Positions 1 through 10,878 are shown, counted from the stretch's first letter. The stretch: 64,000 nt of DNA from Corynebacterium argentoratense DSM 44202 (GCF_000590555.1 NC_022198.1:1008583-1072582), one strand, 5' to 3'. Notes: generated by a model from the sequence alone, not told the origin. Made by a program: numbers and translations.

Positions 1-498
1 TGCTTTGCCGAATACGGCTACGAAGGAGCGACCGTCCGCCGCCTCGAAATCGCAACGGGTAAATCCCGAGGCGCAATCTTCCACCACTTCACGGACAAAG
101 AAAACCTCTTTCTGGCCCTTGCGCGCGAAGACGCAGCCCGAATGGCTGAAGTAGTTGCCGGTGAAGGCCTCGTCGAGGTTATGCGAGACATGCTCACCCA
201 CCCTGAGCGCTACGACTGGTTGTCCACCCGACTAGAGATCACCCGTTTGCTGCGAACCGACGCAGCTTTTTCCGCACGGTGGCGCGAGCATCAGGCTGTC
301 CTTGATGACGCCGTGAGGGTTAGGCTGCAAGCAAACGCCGCAGCCGGCCGCATGCGCGACGATGTTCCCGTAGGGGTGTTGCAGGTCTATTTGGACACCG
401 TCATGGACGGTTTTATCTCCCGCCTCGCCTCTGGTGAAAACACCAGTGAGCTGGTGCAAGTGCTCGACCTTGTTGAGGATTCAGTTCGCCGGCATTAA
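1..498 (+). CDS. acnR: TetR-family regulator AcnR (3' part)
   Basis: The frame is open from base 1, so the start lies outside the window; 165 codons remain. The first residues (EGATVRRLEIATGKS, then GAIFHHF) are the recognition part of a TetR helix-turn-helix, and the rest is a helical ligand-binding domain. In corynebacteria the TetR repressor AcnR controls aconitase and is encoded directly downstream of acn. The identity rests on the helix-turn-helix sequence and on the next gene, a class I amidotransferase, which follows acnR in C. glutamicum. A TetR protein of another function is possible but less likely. Confidence 0.82.
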   Translation, partial: CFAEYGYEGATVRRLEIATGKSRGAIFHHFTDKENLFLALAREDAARMAEVVAGEGLVEVMRDMLTHPERYDWLSTRLEITRLLRTDAAFSARWREHQAVLDDAVRVRLQANAAAGRMRDDVPVGVLQVYLDTVMDGFISRLASGENTSELVQVLDLVEDSVRRH

Positions 499-536
499 TG
501 GGGCACTGTACGGGGTTAAGGCTCCTGCCCCACCTG

Positions 537-542
537 TAGACT
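537..542 (+). promoter_or_regulatory. -10 element, leaderless amidotransferase 1
   Basis: TAGACT lies 7 nt before the ATG at 550, and no Shine-Dalgarno sequence is present. Transcription would start at or next to the start codon. Confidence 0.5.
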
Positions 543-549
543 GCTTGGT

Positions 550-1263
550 ATGCGATCATTCTTGCTAGTGTCACCACGCCACGGACAAACCATTGCTGCA
601 GCGGAACACCGCGACTTTCTCACCGCCGCTGGTTTAGAACCCGAGGAACTAGACCAAGTAATGATCGACACCGCACAGGCAGAGCTACCTGACCTGTCTG
701 GCTACGATGGCATCTTTGTTGGCGGTAGCCCTTTTAACATCAGCTCGCCCGAGTACGGCGAAGAACAATTGCACGTTCACGAATTGCTCGCCGAACTGAT
801 CGACAGCAAGACTCCCGTCATGTTCGTCTGCTTTGGCAACGGCCTCATCGCGCACCTCGACGGAGGAGCAGTGGGACACACCCACCCAGAGTCTGCCGGC
901 CCAACCACCGTGGAGATCACCCCACTGGGGGCCTTGGACCCTCTGTTACGCGATATTCCCCAGACCTTCACCGCTTTAACTGGCCATACCGAAAACGTCA
1001 CTGTGGTGGGAGCTCACTCGGTCGTTCTCGCTACCGGTGAAACCTGCCCTGTGCAAATGGTTCGCGCCAATGACACAACGTGGGCATGCCAATTCCACGC
1101 AGACATGGATGCCATTGCGATGAAAAACCGCATGGATTTCTACAAAGACTACGGCTACTTCAGCCCTGAAGCCTACGACAGTATCGTGTCCTCGCTGCCC
1201 GAGATCGATACCACCCACGCCAACCAGATCCTGCGAAACTTTGTTCGTTACTGCACCACTTAA
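550..1263 (+). CDS. class I glutamine amidotransferase, copy 1
   Basis: 237-residue stand-alone class I glutamine amidotransferase (GuaA-type fold) that would release ammonia from glutamine for an unknown acceptor. The nucleophile region reads MFVCFGNGL (Cys94). The C-terminal catalytic stretch reads QFHAD (His183, Asp185), so the usual third-triad glutamate of an HPE motif is an aspartate here. It follows acnR as the single homologue does in C. glutamicum, and a paralogue starts 17 bp downstream. The start is supported by a -10-like hexamer 7 nt upstream. The physiological substrate is unknown, and the altered triad leaves activity uncertain. Confidence 0.85.
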   Translation: MRSFLLVSPRHGQTIAAAEHRDFLTAAGLEPEELDQVMIDTAQAELPDLSGYDGIFVGGSPFNISSPEYGEEQLHVHELLAELIDSKTPVMFVCFGNGLIAHLDGGAVGHTHPESAGPTTVEITPLGALDPLLRDIPQTFTALTGHTENVTVVGAHSVVLATGETCPVQMVRANDTTWACQFHADMDAIAMKNRMDFYKDYGYFSPEAYDSIVSSLPEIDTTHANQILRNFVRYCTT

Positions 1264-1280
1264 ACCCTAGAGACCTCACC

Positions 1281-2012
1281 ATGCGCCCCTTCCTTCTTTT
1301 ATCCACTCGGCCCGAAACTCTGGCAGCTGAGGCTGAATACGCGTCTTTTGTCGACTGCCTCCACATCGCCCCGTCACAGTTGGAACAGCGCAGGGTCGAT
1401 CAGGCACCTCTAGGCGATGTGTGTCTCGAGGACTACGCAGGAGTTATTTTGGGCGGAGGCCCGTTCAACAACACCGACACGGATAAGTCTGATCTTCAAC
1501 GCCGCGTTGAAGCCGACCTCGCGCAGCTCGCAGCCCAGTTGATTGAGAAAGACTTCCCTACTTTCGGTGCTTGCTATGGGGTCGGAATCATTGGCACAGC
1601 GATAGGTGCTGACCTTGATAGGGCCTATGCGGAGGAACCCGCTGCAGTGCCTATCTCCTTGACCCCCGAAGGACTGGCAGACCCCTTGTGTGAGGGGCTG
1701 CCTCCAGAGTTTCACGCACTGGTCGGGCACAAGGAAAATTGCTCCTCCTTGCCACAGATGGCCACCGTGTTGGCGACGGGACAACAATGCCCGATCCAGA
1801 TGTTTAAAACTGGTGACAACGTCTACGTCACACAGTTCCATCCCGAGCTCGACCATGACAGCTTCGCACAGCGGCTAGATATTTATGAAGACGAAGGCTA
1901 CTTTGACCCGACAGAAAAGCGTCGGATCAATAGCCAAGCTGCGCGCTACGCTGTCGACACTAGCGCACGCCTACTACATAATTTCGCTACCCGTTACATG
2001 CCTTGGAGGTAG
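1281..2012 (+). CDS. class I glutamine amidotransferase, copy 2
   Basis: 243-residue paralogue of the upstream gene, arranged in tandem. It shares the N-terminal pattern (MRPFLLLSTRP against MRSFLLVSPRH), the FNN/FNI loop and the YxDEGYFDP / YKDYGYFSP tail. This copy keeps a complete-looking class I triad: Cys98 in GACYGVG, and His187 and Glu189 in QFHPELD. Sequence divergence is large, so the duplication is not recent or one copy came from elsewhere. Its last 19 bases overlap the 3' end of the convergent DUF1990 gene. The acceptor substrate is unknown. Confidence 0.85.
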   Translation: MRPFLLLSTRPETLAAEAEYASFVDCLHIAPSQLEQRRVDQAPLGDVCLEDYAGVILGGGPFNNTDTDKSDLQRRVEADLAQLAAQLIEKDFPTFGACYGVGIIGTAIGADLDRAYAEEPAAVPISLTPEGLADPLCEGLPPEFHALVGHKENCSSLPQMATVLATGQQCPIQMFKTGDNVYVTQFHPELDHDSFAQRLDIYEDEGYFDPTEKRRINSQAARYAVDTSARLLHNFATRYMPWR

Positions 2013-2542
2013 AGTTTCGCTGCGAGATGCTGGGCGGGCACGCCGAGGTAGCCGATAAGCCGTTTCGGCTTTGACACCGCGTATACGTAGCCTCTCACGG
2101 CACCTCGCTTGTCCATTGACACGGCGAAGCATTCTTCGCCTTGCTCTGGGTGCTTGTTGGTTGTGCCGTAGCTGAAACAAGCCCACCGGTGCTCGATACG
2201 CTCGACGTCCAAAATGATGCACTCAGCATGAACAGGGCCGATATGTAGATCAACAATGCGCCCTGAGCTGTCTTCACTGAGCTCTGTAGCGTCTGCCCGG
2301 AGCAAAGGAAGGCTGTTGTGCATCCGCCAAGAAAAGATGTTCCTAACTGCCTCTTCCCAACGCTGCGGGCCGTAGCCCAGCATCTTCGAGTGTTTCAGCG
2401 TGAGAAAACCGCTCGGCAATTGAGTCCGGCTAGTGCTAGAAGACACAGATTTGGCTTCGATGCCAAGAGCCTTCTTGAGAAGGGATAGTGCACTGCCTCT
2501 TAGGGACTCGGGATAGCTTAACGATGGGGGCAAAGGCGCCAT
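1994..2542 (-). CDS. DUF1990 family protein
   Basis: 182 residues. The pattern GYGPQRWEEAV, then SWRMHN, then FSYGTTNKHPEQGEE and SKPKRLIGYLG near the C-terminus is that of DUF1990 (COG4762), a widespread actinobacterial family without a known function. No signal peptide or membrane segment is visible, so it is probably cytosolic. The ATG at 2542 follows a TAAGGT hexamer by 6 nt, which suggests a leaderless message. It converges with the amidotransferase gene and overlaps it by 19 bp. Confidence 0.8.
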   Translation of the reverse strand: MAPLPPSLSYPESLRGSALSLLKKALGIEAKSVSSSTSRTQLPSGFLTLKHSKMLGYGPQRWEEAVRNIFSWRMHNSLPLLRADATELSEDSSGRIVDLHIGPVHAECIILDVERIEHRWACFSYGTTNKHPEQGEECFAVSMDKRGAVRGYVYAVSKPKRLIGYLGVPAQHLAAKLYLQGM

Positions 2543-2548
2543 GTGGCC

Positions 2549-2554
2549 ACCTTA
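2549..2554 (-). promoter_or_regulatory. -10 element, leaderless DUF1990 gene
   Basis: TAAGGT on the minus strand ends 6 nt before the ATG at 2542, with no Shine-Dalgarno sequence between. Confidence 0.4.
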
Positions 2555-2591
2555 CCCCGTTAATGACAGTTGTCTACGCCTTTGAGGCAGC

Positions 2592-2747
2592 TTAGGGTTG
2601 GTATTGGGGCAATGCGTCTAGGTCTTGGGATCCGAGAGTGCCGCAGCTGTCGTCCTTGGTCTTCCCCAAGTGATATGCCGCGACAGCTAGAAGTCCCCAC
2701 ACGACCGCGAGGTAGACGAGCATCATGACTAGTGCTGTAGTACTCAT
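2592..2747 (-). CDS. metS: MetS, small subunit of MetP transporter
   Basis: 51-codon gene. It encodes one hydrophobic helix (LVMMLVYLAVVWGLLAVAAY, about residues 6-25) followed by a short polar tail containing GKTKDD. It begins 3 bp after the metP stop and has a good ribosome site, AAGGAG, which overlaps the metP 3' end. In C. glutamicum the NSS-family transporter MetP needs a small membrane protein, MetS, for methionine and alanine uptake. Position, size and single-helix topology match. It is short enough to be lost in routine gene calling. Confidence 0.85.
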   Translation of the reverse strand: MSTTALVMMLVYLAVVWGLLAVAAYHLGKTKDDSCGTLGSQDLDALPQYQP

Positions 2748-2750
2748 TGT

Positions 2751-4373
2751 CTAGGACTCCTTAGCGAACTCGGGTTTGAGCTGCATGTGTTCTGCATCTG
2801 CTTGAGGGTCTACAAGATGCTGTCCGAACGGGGCGCCCTTGCCAGTCAACGGCACACCGAAGTCACCGGCAGGAGGACCATCGACGATGGTGCCTCGAGG
2901 CCACGGGATTCTCGACAAGCCAAAGGCACCCAGATATAGCATCAACCCGAGAATCCAGCCGAAGATGACGACCTTGTGGCTGGCGTAGCCGCCGTAGCCT
3001 TCGATCAACAGTAGGCGGACTTCCAGGATAAATGTGATGCCTAGGATCAGTGGCGTGATCACCGTCAGACTGAAATCCCACCAACGGCCAAGCTGGAGGG
3101 AAGATACGGCGTTGACGTGAGAGCGTAGTTCGGGGGTTCGTTTGAGCACCCACCCAATGGTGACGGTGGAGATCACAGCGATGAGTACGATGCCCAAGAC
3201 ATTGACGAACTTGTCGACGATATCCAAGGAGCCTAGGCCAGTGGTGACGGGGAACAGCACTAGAGAAGGAACTGCGCAAGCCACACCGACAGCGATGGAT
3301 GCCGTACGACGTTCGAGACGGAACTTGTCTTGGAAGCTGGAGACGACAACCTCGACGATGGTGACCAGCGAGGTAAAACCAGCGATAAACAGGGAGCCGA
3401 AAAACAGCACGCCAAATAGGGGGCCGCCAGGCATTTGGTTAATAATGGTCGGGAAGGCGATGAACGCTAATCCAATTCCTGAGGTTGCGACCTCATCAAC
3501 CGCAACACCGGAGGTGGAGGCCATGAAACCGAGGGTTGAGAACACGCCGATACCGGCCAAGACTTCGAAACCGGAGTTGGATAGTCCGACGACGGTGCCC
3601 AGGCCCGACAAGTTTGAACGGCGCTTGAGGTAGCTAGCTTGCGTCATCATGATGCCGAAGGCGATTGCCAGAGAATAAAAAATCTGCCCATAGGCTGCCA
3701 TCCACACAGTCGGGTCGGCTAGTGCCGACCAGCGTGGGGTAAAGAAGGCTTCGAGCCCTTCACCTGCGCCTGGTAGAAACAGAGAGCGCCCAACCAGAAT
3801 GAGGAATAGGACGATCAAAGTGGGGACGAAGACGCTCGAGAGCATTCCTGTTCCCTTGCGAATGCCCAGAGCCATAACCGCGACGATGAGAACCCAGATC
3901 ACTGCCAGGGTGATGGCGATGGGCCACACCACGGTCGTGGAATTGATGGATTCATTATCGGCATGGAGAAAGTCTCCGACGAAGAAAGCCTCGGGATCTT
4001 CGCCCCACGCAAGTTTGAGCGAAAACCAGGTGTAGATCGTAGACCAAGCAAGAATCACTGCGTAGTACACGGCGATGATGTAGGTGATGATCGTCTGCAC
4101 CCAACCGATGGCCTCGGTCCGGGCGGAGATACGCCTCCACACCAGTGGTGCGGAACCACGGAAGCGGTGCCCGAGCACATAATCCAGTACGAGAACTGGA
4201 ACGCCTGCGGTTATAAGAGCGACAACATAGGGCAACAGGAATGCTCCGCCGCCGTTGTCGTAGGCGATGTACGGGAAGCGCCAAATATTTCCAAGACCGA
4301 TCGCGGAGCCTATAGCAGCGAAGAGGAACATGCTGCGCCCGGTCCACGTTGCACGCGCAGGTGCCTGGCTCAT
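2751..4373 (-). CDS. metP: sodium-dependent methionine/alanine transporter MetP
   Basis: 540-residue neurotransmitter:sodium symporter family protein of about 12 membrane helices. The first helix carries the family hallmark GSAIGLGNIWRFPY (about residues 17-30), which in LeuT-type transporters forms part of the sodium and substrate sites. It imports small neutral amino acids, in corynebacteria methionine and alanine, by Na+ symport. metS follows 3 bp downstream in the same operon. The start is supported by AGGA 8 nt upstream of the ATG. The last 50 residues are a polar cytoplasmic tail. The exact substrate is inferred from the metS partnership. Confidence 0.88.
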   Translation of the reverse strand: MSQAPARATWTGRSMFLFAAIGSAIGLGNIWRFPYIAYDNGGGAFLLPYVVALITAGVPVLVLDYVLGHRFRGSAPLVWRRISARTEAIGWVQTIITYIIAVYYAVILAWSTIYTWFSLKLAWGEDPEAFFVGDFLHADNESINSTTVVWPIAITLAVIWVLIVAVMALGIRKGTGMLSSVFVPTLIVLFLILVGRSLFLPGAGEGLEAFFTPRWSALADPTVWMAAYGQIFYSLAIAFGIMMTQASYLKRRSNLSGLGTVVGLSNSGFEVLAGIGVFSTLGFMASTSGVAVDEVATSGIGLAFIAFPTIINQMPGGPLFGVLFFGSLFIAGFTSLVTIVEVVVSSFQDKFRLERRTASIAVGVACAVPSLVLFPVTTGLGSLDIVDKFVNVLGIVLIAVISTVTIGWVLKRTPELRSHVNAVSSLQLGRWWDFSLTVITPLILGITFILEVRLLLIEGYGGYASHKVVIFGWILGLMLYLGAFGLSRIPWPRGTIVDGPPAGDFGVPLTGKGAPFGQHLVDPQADAEHMQLKPEFAKES

Positions 4374-4411
4374 AGGGGTTGTCCTTTATTAAAGAATGTT
4401 CAATCACTGAC

Positions 4412-4440
4412 CTGGGGCGGTAGCTCGACTAGAGCCCCAG
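4412..4440 (-). terminator. hairpin between ABC-F gene and metP
   Basis: CTGGGGC at 4412-4418 pairs with GCCCCAG at 4434-4440 around a 15-nt loop. It could end the ABC-F message or form part of the metP leader. There is no clear U-tract. Confidence 0.3.
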
Positions 4441-4457
4441 ACGTTGTTGAACTTATC

Positions 4458-4475
4458 AGACCAACCGGTATGTCT
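4458..4475. promoter_or_regulatory. imperfect palindrome upstream of metP
   Basis: AGAC and GTCT flank an inner ACCGGT palindrome. The half-sites resemble those of McbR (TAGAC-N6-GTCTA), but they are 10 nt apart rather than 6, so McbR is not assigned. Confidence 0.25.
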
Positions 4476-4511
4476 TCTTATTGGGTCGACAGATAAGTGA
4501 GCGCCCATGTC

Positions 4512-6143
4512 TTAGGCTAGTTCCACGATCTCCATGTAGTCGTCATTCCACAGGTCTTCAACGCCGTCGGGAAGTACGATTACTCGTTCGGGGTCGAGTG
4601 CGCGCACAGCGCCCGGATCGTGGGTGACCAACACGACGGCGCCCGTGTACGAGCGCAAGGCATCAAGGACCTGTTCACGCGAGACGGGATCCAGGTTGTT
4701 CGTGGGCTCGTCGAGCAACAGTACGTTCGCGCGCGAGGAAACCAAGGCGGCCAACGCAAGACGGGTTTTCTCACCACCGGATAGGGTGCCGGCGGGCTGT
4801 TCAAGCTGCTCGCCTGAAAACATGAATGCGCCCAGGAGGCTACGCAAGTCCTGCTCCCCTGCATCCGGGCAGGCGCGGATCGTGTTCTCCCACACCGACA
4901 GTTCGCCATCGATCGTGTCGTGTTCCTGAGCGAAGTACCCAATTTTCAGCCCATGGCCACTGACGATTCCGCCCTCGCCGTCTGTTCGTTCCACGCCTGC
5001 CAACAGCTTGAGCAGGGTTGTCTTACCCGCGCCGTTGAAGCCGAGAACCACGACTCGCGAGCCTTTGTCGATAGCTAGGTCTACACCCGCAAACACTTCC
5101 AGAGAGCCGTACATTTTGGTCAACCCGGTCGCATTGAGTGGCGTTTTTCCACAGGGTGCGGGTTCGGGGAAGGAAATATGCGCCACCTTGTCCGCTTGGC
5201 GTAGATCATCGGTGCGCTCCACCATTTTTTCTGCCCGGGCCAGCATCTGCTTGGCTGCTGCAGCCTTGGTGGCTTTCGCCCCAAGCTTGGCGGCTTGTTG
5301 GCGCAGCGCTGCGGCTTTCTTTTCGGCGTTGGCGCGTTCGCGGCGTCGGCGTGCTTCGTCGGTTGCACGGGCGTCAAGATATTTTTTCCAGCCCATGTTG
5401 TAGATGTCTGCCTCGCCTCGCACGGCGTCGAGGAACCACACTTTGTTGCACACTGCCTCGAGCAGTTCCACGTCGTGGGAAATCATGATCAACCCACCCT
5501 CGTGTTTTTTGAGGAATTCCCTCAGCCAGGAGATTGAGTCTGCGTCAAGGTGGTTGGTTGGCTCATCCAGCAGCAAGGTCGTTGTGGATTTTCCGGAACC
5601 TTGTGACGCCGCGAAAAGGATCCGCGCCAGTTCAACGCGACGTCGTTGTCCGCCCGAAAGGGTTTTGAGCTGCTGATCCAGAATCCTCGCTTCGAGCCCC
5701 AGGGCATCGCAGATGCGGGCTGCTTCGCTGGAGGCTTCGTAGCCGCCGAGCGCGTGGTATTGCTCTTCTAACCGGGAGTATTTGCGGATGGCGGCGTCGC
5801 GTTTTTTGTCATCGCTGGTGGTTTCCATGATGGCTTGTTGGCGATCCATCGACGTCATGATTTGGTCCAGGCCGCGGGCCGACAGCACTCGGTCTCGGGC
5901 GGTGACTTCGATGTTGCCTTCCCTGGGGTCCTGCGGCAGATAGCCGATGTCGCCGGAGCGGATGACGGTGCCTCCGTAGGGTTCGCCCTCCCCCGCCAAA
6001 ATACGCATCGTGGTTGTTTTACCAGCACCGTTGCGCCCAACTAGCCCGATGCGGTCGCCGGGCTGTACCCGTAACAGTTGTCCAGGGGCGTTGAGCAATG
6101 TTCGGGCGCCGACGCGTACTTCGAGGTCGTTGGTGACAATCAC
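4512..6143 (-). CDS. ABC-F family ATP-binding protein
   Basis: 543-residue protein with two tandem ABC ATPase domains and no membrane segments. The first has Walker A GRNGAGKTT near residue 40 and signature LSGGQRRR. The second has GFNGAGKTT near residue 350 and LSGGEKTR. A charged linker rich in Arg, Ala and Lys joins them. This is the ABC-F layout; members act on the ribosome as translation factors or antibiotic-protection proteins. Conservative housekeeping context suggests a translation-factor-like role rather than drug resistance, but subfamily cannot be settled by eye. The GTG start at 6143 follows TAGAGT by 8 nt without a Shine-Dalgarno sequence. Confidence 0.9.
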   Translation of the reverse strand: MIVTNDLEVRVGARTLLNAPGQLLRVQPGDRIGLVGRNGAGKTTTMRILAGEGEPYGGTVIRSGDIGYLPQDPREGNIEVTARDRVLSARGLDQIMTSMDRQQAIMETTSDDKKRDAAIRKYSRLEEQYHALGGYEASSEAARICDALGLEARILDQQLKTLSGGQRRRVELARILFAASQGSGKSTTTLLLDEPTNHLDADSISWLREFLKKHEGGLIMISHDVELLEAVCNKVWFLDAVRGEADIYNMGWKKYLDARATDEARRRRERANAEKKAAALRQQAAKLGAKATKAAAAKQMLARAEKMVERTDDLRQADKVAHISFPEPAPCGKTPLNATGLTKMYGSLEVFAGVDLAIDKGSRVVVLGFNGAGKTTLLKLLAGVERTDGEGGIVSGHGLKIGYFAQEHDTIDGELSVWENTIRACPDAGEQDLRSLLGAFMFSGEQLEQPAGTLSGGEKTRLALAALVSSRANVLLLDEPTNNLDPVSREQVLDALRSYTGAVVLVTHDPGAVRALDPERVIVLPDGVEDLWNDDYMEIVELA

Positions 6144-6151
6144 AGGGTGCT

Positions 6152-6157
6152 ACTCTA
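6152..6157 (-). promoter_or_regulatory. -10 element, leaderless ABC-F gene
   Basis: TAGAGT on the minus strand lies 8 nt before the GTG start at 6143, so the gene may have its own promoter inside the 24-bp gap to the upstream small gene. Confidence 0.4.
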
Positions 6158-6167
6158 CCGCGTGCTT

Positions 6168-6455
6168 TTAGGGTTTGCGGATTGAGGCACCAAACACCAC
6201 TGCGGCGATGAGTAGGCACATTCCTCCGATGCCAATGAGCAGGCCGCGTAGCCAGCTTCCTTGTGGCTCAGTGGTTGCGCTGAGTTCGGCGGCCGCAACT
6301 GTTGTGGCGGCGGCATCATCATTCGGTGTGCTTGATGACGTCGCGTTGGTTGGTGTTGCAGCTGTGCCTGCCGGCTTCAGTGGCGTGACCGGGGGTGCCG
6401 AGAGGATAGGATTTGCGGGTTTCACCACCGGTTTGGGTGCGGCGGTGTGTGGCAT
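6168..6455 (-). CDS. small Pro/Ala/Thr-rich single-pass membrane protein
   Basis: 95 codons from the ATG at 6455, chosen because AAGGA lies 7 nt upstream; the GTG at 6461 sits too close to it. Residues 1-65 are a low-complexity stretch rich in Pro, Ala, Thr and Ser. Residues about 68-88 (WLRGLLIGIGGMCLLIAAVV) form one membrane helix, followed by a short basic tail. No family is recognised. The topology suggests a C-terminally anchored protein with a flexible extended domain. It precedes the ABC-F gene by 24 bp on the same strand, but that gene seems to have its own promoter. Confidence 0.6.
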   Translation of the reverse strand: MPHTAAPKPVVKPANPILSAPPVTPLKPAGTAATPTNATSSSTPNDDAAATTVAAAELSATTEPQGSWLRGLLIGIGGMCLLIAAVVFGASIRKP

Positions 6456-6662
6456 AGACACGTCCTTATTGGAAATAGAGAAAGCCTTATTGAAAGGGGA
6501 TTTGATAAGATGACGGGCCGAATTTTAGACATTCGCACATTGTTGCCAATAGAACCGCTACTGCTTACCCCCGGTTTTTGAACACTAAATGAAAATCCCC
6601 GCGTTGTAAGTAGCCGCACAGGTGCTAAAAGAACCCGGCTGCGGCAGCGCACTACCCCCGGT

Positions 6663-6668
6663 TATAGT
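6663..6668 (+). promoter_or_regulatory. -10 element, leaderless cyclase-like gene
   Basis: TATAGT lies 6 nt before the ATG at 6675, with no Shine-Dalgarno sequence. Confidence 0.45.
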
Positions 6669-6674
6669 CACACC

Positions 6675-7868
6675 ATGGACAGTGCACCACAGGCCATACC
6701 GCAACAACAGCCGGTCCCCGACCTGACAAAGCCCTATGACCTGGTGATCATCGGGCTCGGGCCGGCGGGTTGCATGCTGGGATCACGCGCAACCCACGCC
6801 GGCCTCCGTGTCCTCGGAATCGACCCCATACCACAATGGAATAACACCTACGGCATATGGGACTACCAGGTACCACCATGGCTGCCCACCGACGGCGCAT
6901 CCTCAACACCCGCCCGCGTGCACGCCAACGGCACATCACGCAAGCTGCCCGGCCGCTACCTGATCCTCAACAACCAATGCACACGGTCACGCTTGATCAC
7001 CTTCGACACCATTGCGGTCCAGGCGACAATCCTCTCCCCCACCAGCGTGCGCGTGGCAGGACACAACATCACAGCGCCCATTGTCGACTGCACTGGCGCA
7101 ACCCACGAACAGCCTAGTGGCGGTGAAACGACAGTCGTCCAGCAAGCCTACGGCCGAGTGTTCACATACCTGCCCAAACACGAGGACAACACACGCTGGA
7201 TGGACTTCCACACGCCCTGGGCACACACCCCGCACGACGAACCCCCACACAGCACCGAGACCTTCGGATATGTCGTGCTCACGCCCCAGGGCCTACTGAT
7301 CGAAGAAACGCTGCTCTTGGGTGCACCCACCACTTGGAAGCAACTAGAGCAACGACTTCACGCACGAATCATCGATGTGCTCGACATCCCCCACCCCACA
7401 CCCGACGGGCCGGTCGAAAAAGTATTCATCCCCCTGCACACCCCTCTGACTGACCGCACGCCCAACGGAGTGCTGGCCTTTGGAGCGCGGGCGGGATTCA
7501 TTGACCCCATGTCCGGCTACAGCCTTGCAACCAGCGCACACTACGCAGACGCCTACGTTCGATGGTTGATGGACCACCGCGACGTCATCACCCAAGGACA
7601 CAAACCAGCAGCACCAGTACCCTGGCTGGTTGCCTCCGCTCGTGCAACAAGGGCGCTGAGGCGTAGCTGCGCATGGGTCATGGGCATCCTCGGGACCTAT
7701 GGGCATCAATTGGAACTCGTCCAGGCATCACTGCTGTTGCCTGGACGACAATTCAAGGCCTTCATGACGCCGTGGGTCTCCCCGTGGCGCTTTGCGAGCC
7801 TGCTACCGCTCGTACTGCTCAAGCTGGTCACAACCCGCATCAAGGCACGGCGGGGAACTACACGCTAA
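6675..7868 (+). CDS. lycopene cyclase family FAD-dependent protein
   Basis: 397 residues. An N-terminal FAD-binding Rossmann motif (VIIGLGPAGCML, about residues 24-35) is followed by DPIPQWNNTYGIW. Later come WMDF and GARAGFIDPMSGYSLATS. These are the landmarks of the lycopene beta-cyclase (CrtY/CrtL) superfamily, whose classical members cyclise lycopene ends without net redox change. No other carotenoid gene lies nearby, so the substrate is open; a quinone or other isoprenoid is possible. It converges with sufT, and the two coding regions overlap by 11 bp. Confidence 0.72.
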   Translation: MDSAPQAIPQQQPVPDLTKPYDLVIIGLGPAGCMLGSRATHAGLRVLGIDPIPQWNNTYGIWDYQVPPWLPTDGASSTPARVHANGTSRKLPGRYLILNNQCTRSRLITFDTIAVQATILSPTSVRVAGHNITAPIVDCTGATHEQPSGGETTVVQQAYGRVFTYLPKHEDNTRWMDFHTPWAHTPHDEPPHSTETFGYVVLTPQGLLIEETLLLGAPTTWKQLEQRLHARIIDVLDIPHPTPDGPVEKVFIPLHTPLTDRTPNGVLAFGARAGFIDPMSGYSLATSAHYADAYVRWLMDHRDVITQGHKPAAPVPWLVASARATRALRRSCAWVMGILGTYGHQLELVQASLLLPGRQFKAFMTPWVSPWRFASLLPLVLLKLVTTRIKARRGTTR

Positions 7869-8265
7869 AGCCCAAGGCGCGCAGCTGCTCGCGACCCTCC
7901 TCAGTGATCATCGCGGGCGTCCACGGGGGCATCCACACCCACTGCAGCGTGAGCTTGGTGGCTACACCGTTGCCCACAACAGCAGCCTCTGCCTGGTCCT
8001 CCAGGACATCAGTCAACGGGCACGCCGGCGAGGTAAGCGTCATGTTGACGACGGCCTCCGTGCCATTTTCAATCCAGATGTCGTAGACCAAACCGAGATC
8101 AACAACATTGATACCCAGCTCCGGATCAATGACATCGCGCATGTACTCTTCCACGTCGCTCGCGCGCGCAAGATCCTCAGGTGTTTGGGTGTCGGGGCGT
8201 TCCCGCAGCTCCTTGGGCTGGGCGTCTGAATCTTCGGTGGTGTTTGTGGGTTCTTCCGAGGTCAT
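7858..8265 (-). CDS. sufT: SufT, MIP18/DUF59-family Fe-S assembly protein
   Basis: 135 residues from the ATG at 8265, which has AGGAG just upstream. An acidic, Ser/Thr-rich N-terminal third precedes the DUF59 domain, which carries VIDPELGINVVDLGLVYDI and LTSPACPLTD (Cys82), the reactive cysteine of the family. SufT-type proteins help deliver or mature Fe-S clusters. It is the last gene of the suf operon, 35 bp after sufU, as in C. glutamicum and mycobacteria. Confidence 0.88.
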   Translation of the reverse strand: MTSEEPTNTTEDSDAQPKELRERPDTQTPEDLARASDVEEYMRDVIDPELGINVVDLGLVYDIWIENGTEAVVNMTLTSPACPLTDVLEDQAEAAVVGNGVATKLTLQWVWMPPWTPAMITEEGREQLRALGFSV

Positions 8266-8300
8266 GGTGCTCCTGTGAAAAGTAGATTGTAAGAAGGGGG

Positions 8301-10813
<2,513 letters not shown>

Positions 10814-10878
10814 GTGTGTTTCCTTATGATCCCAGTGAATGAATGTATCCGTTAGCGCTGCGTTGAGCGCGAATGCGT

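Noticed and set aside
4458-4475. McbR operator upstream of metP
   Set aside because: Half-sites AGAC/GTCT are 10 nt apart instead of 6 and lack the flanking T and A; kept only as an unnamed palindrome.
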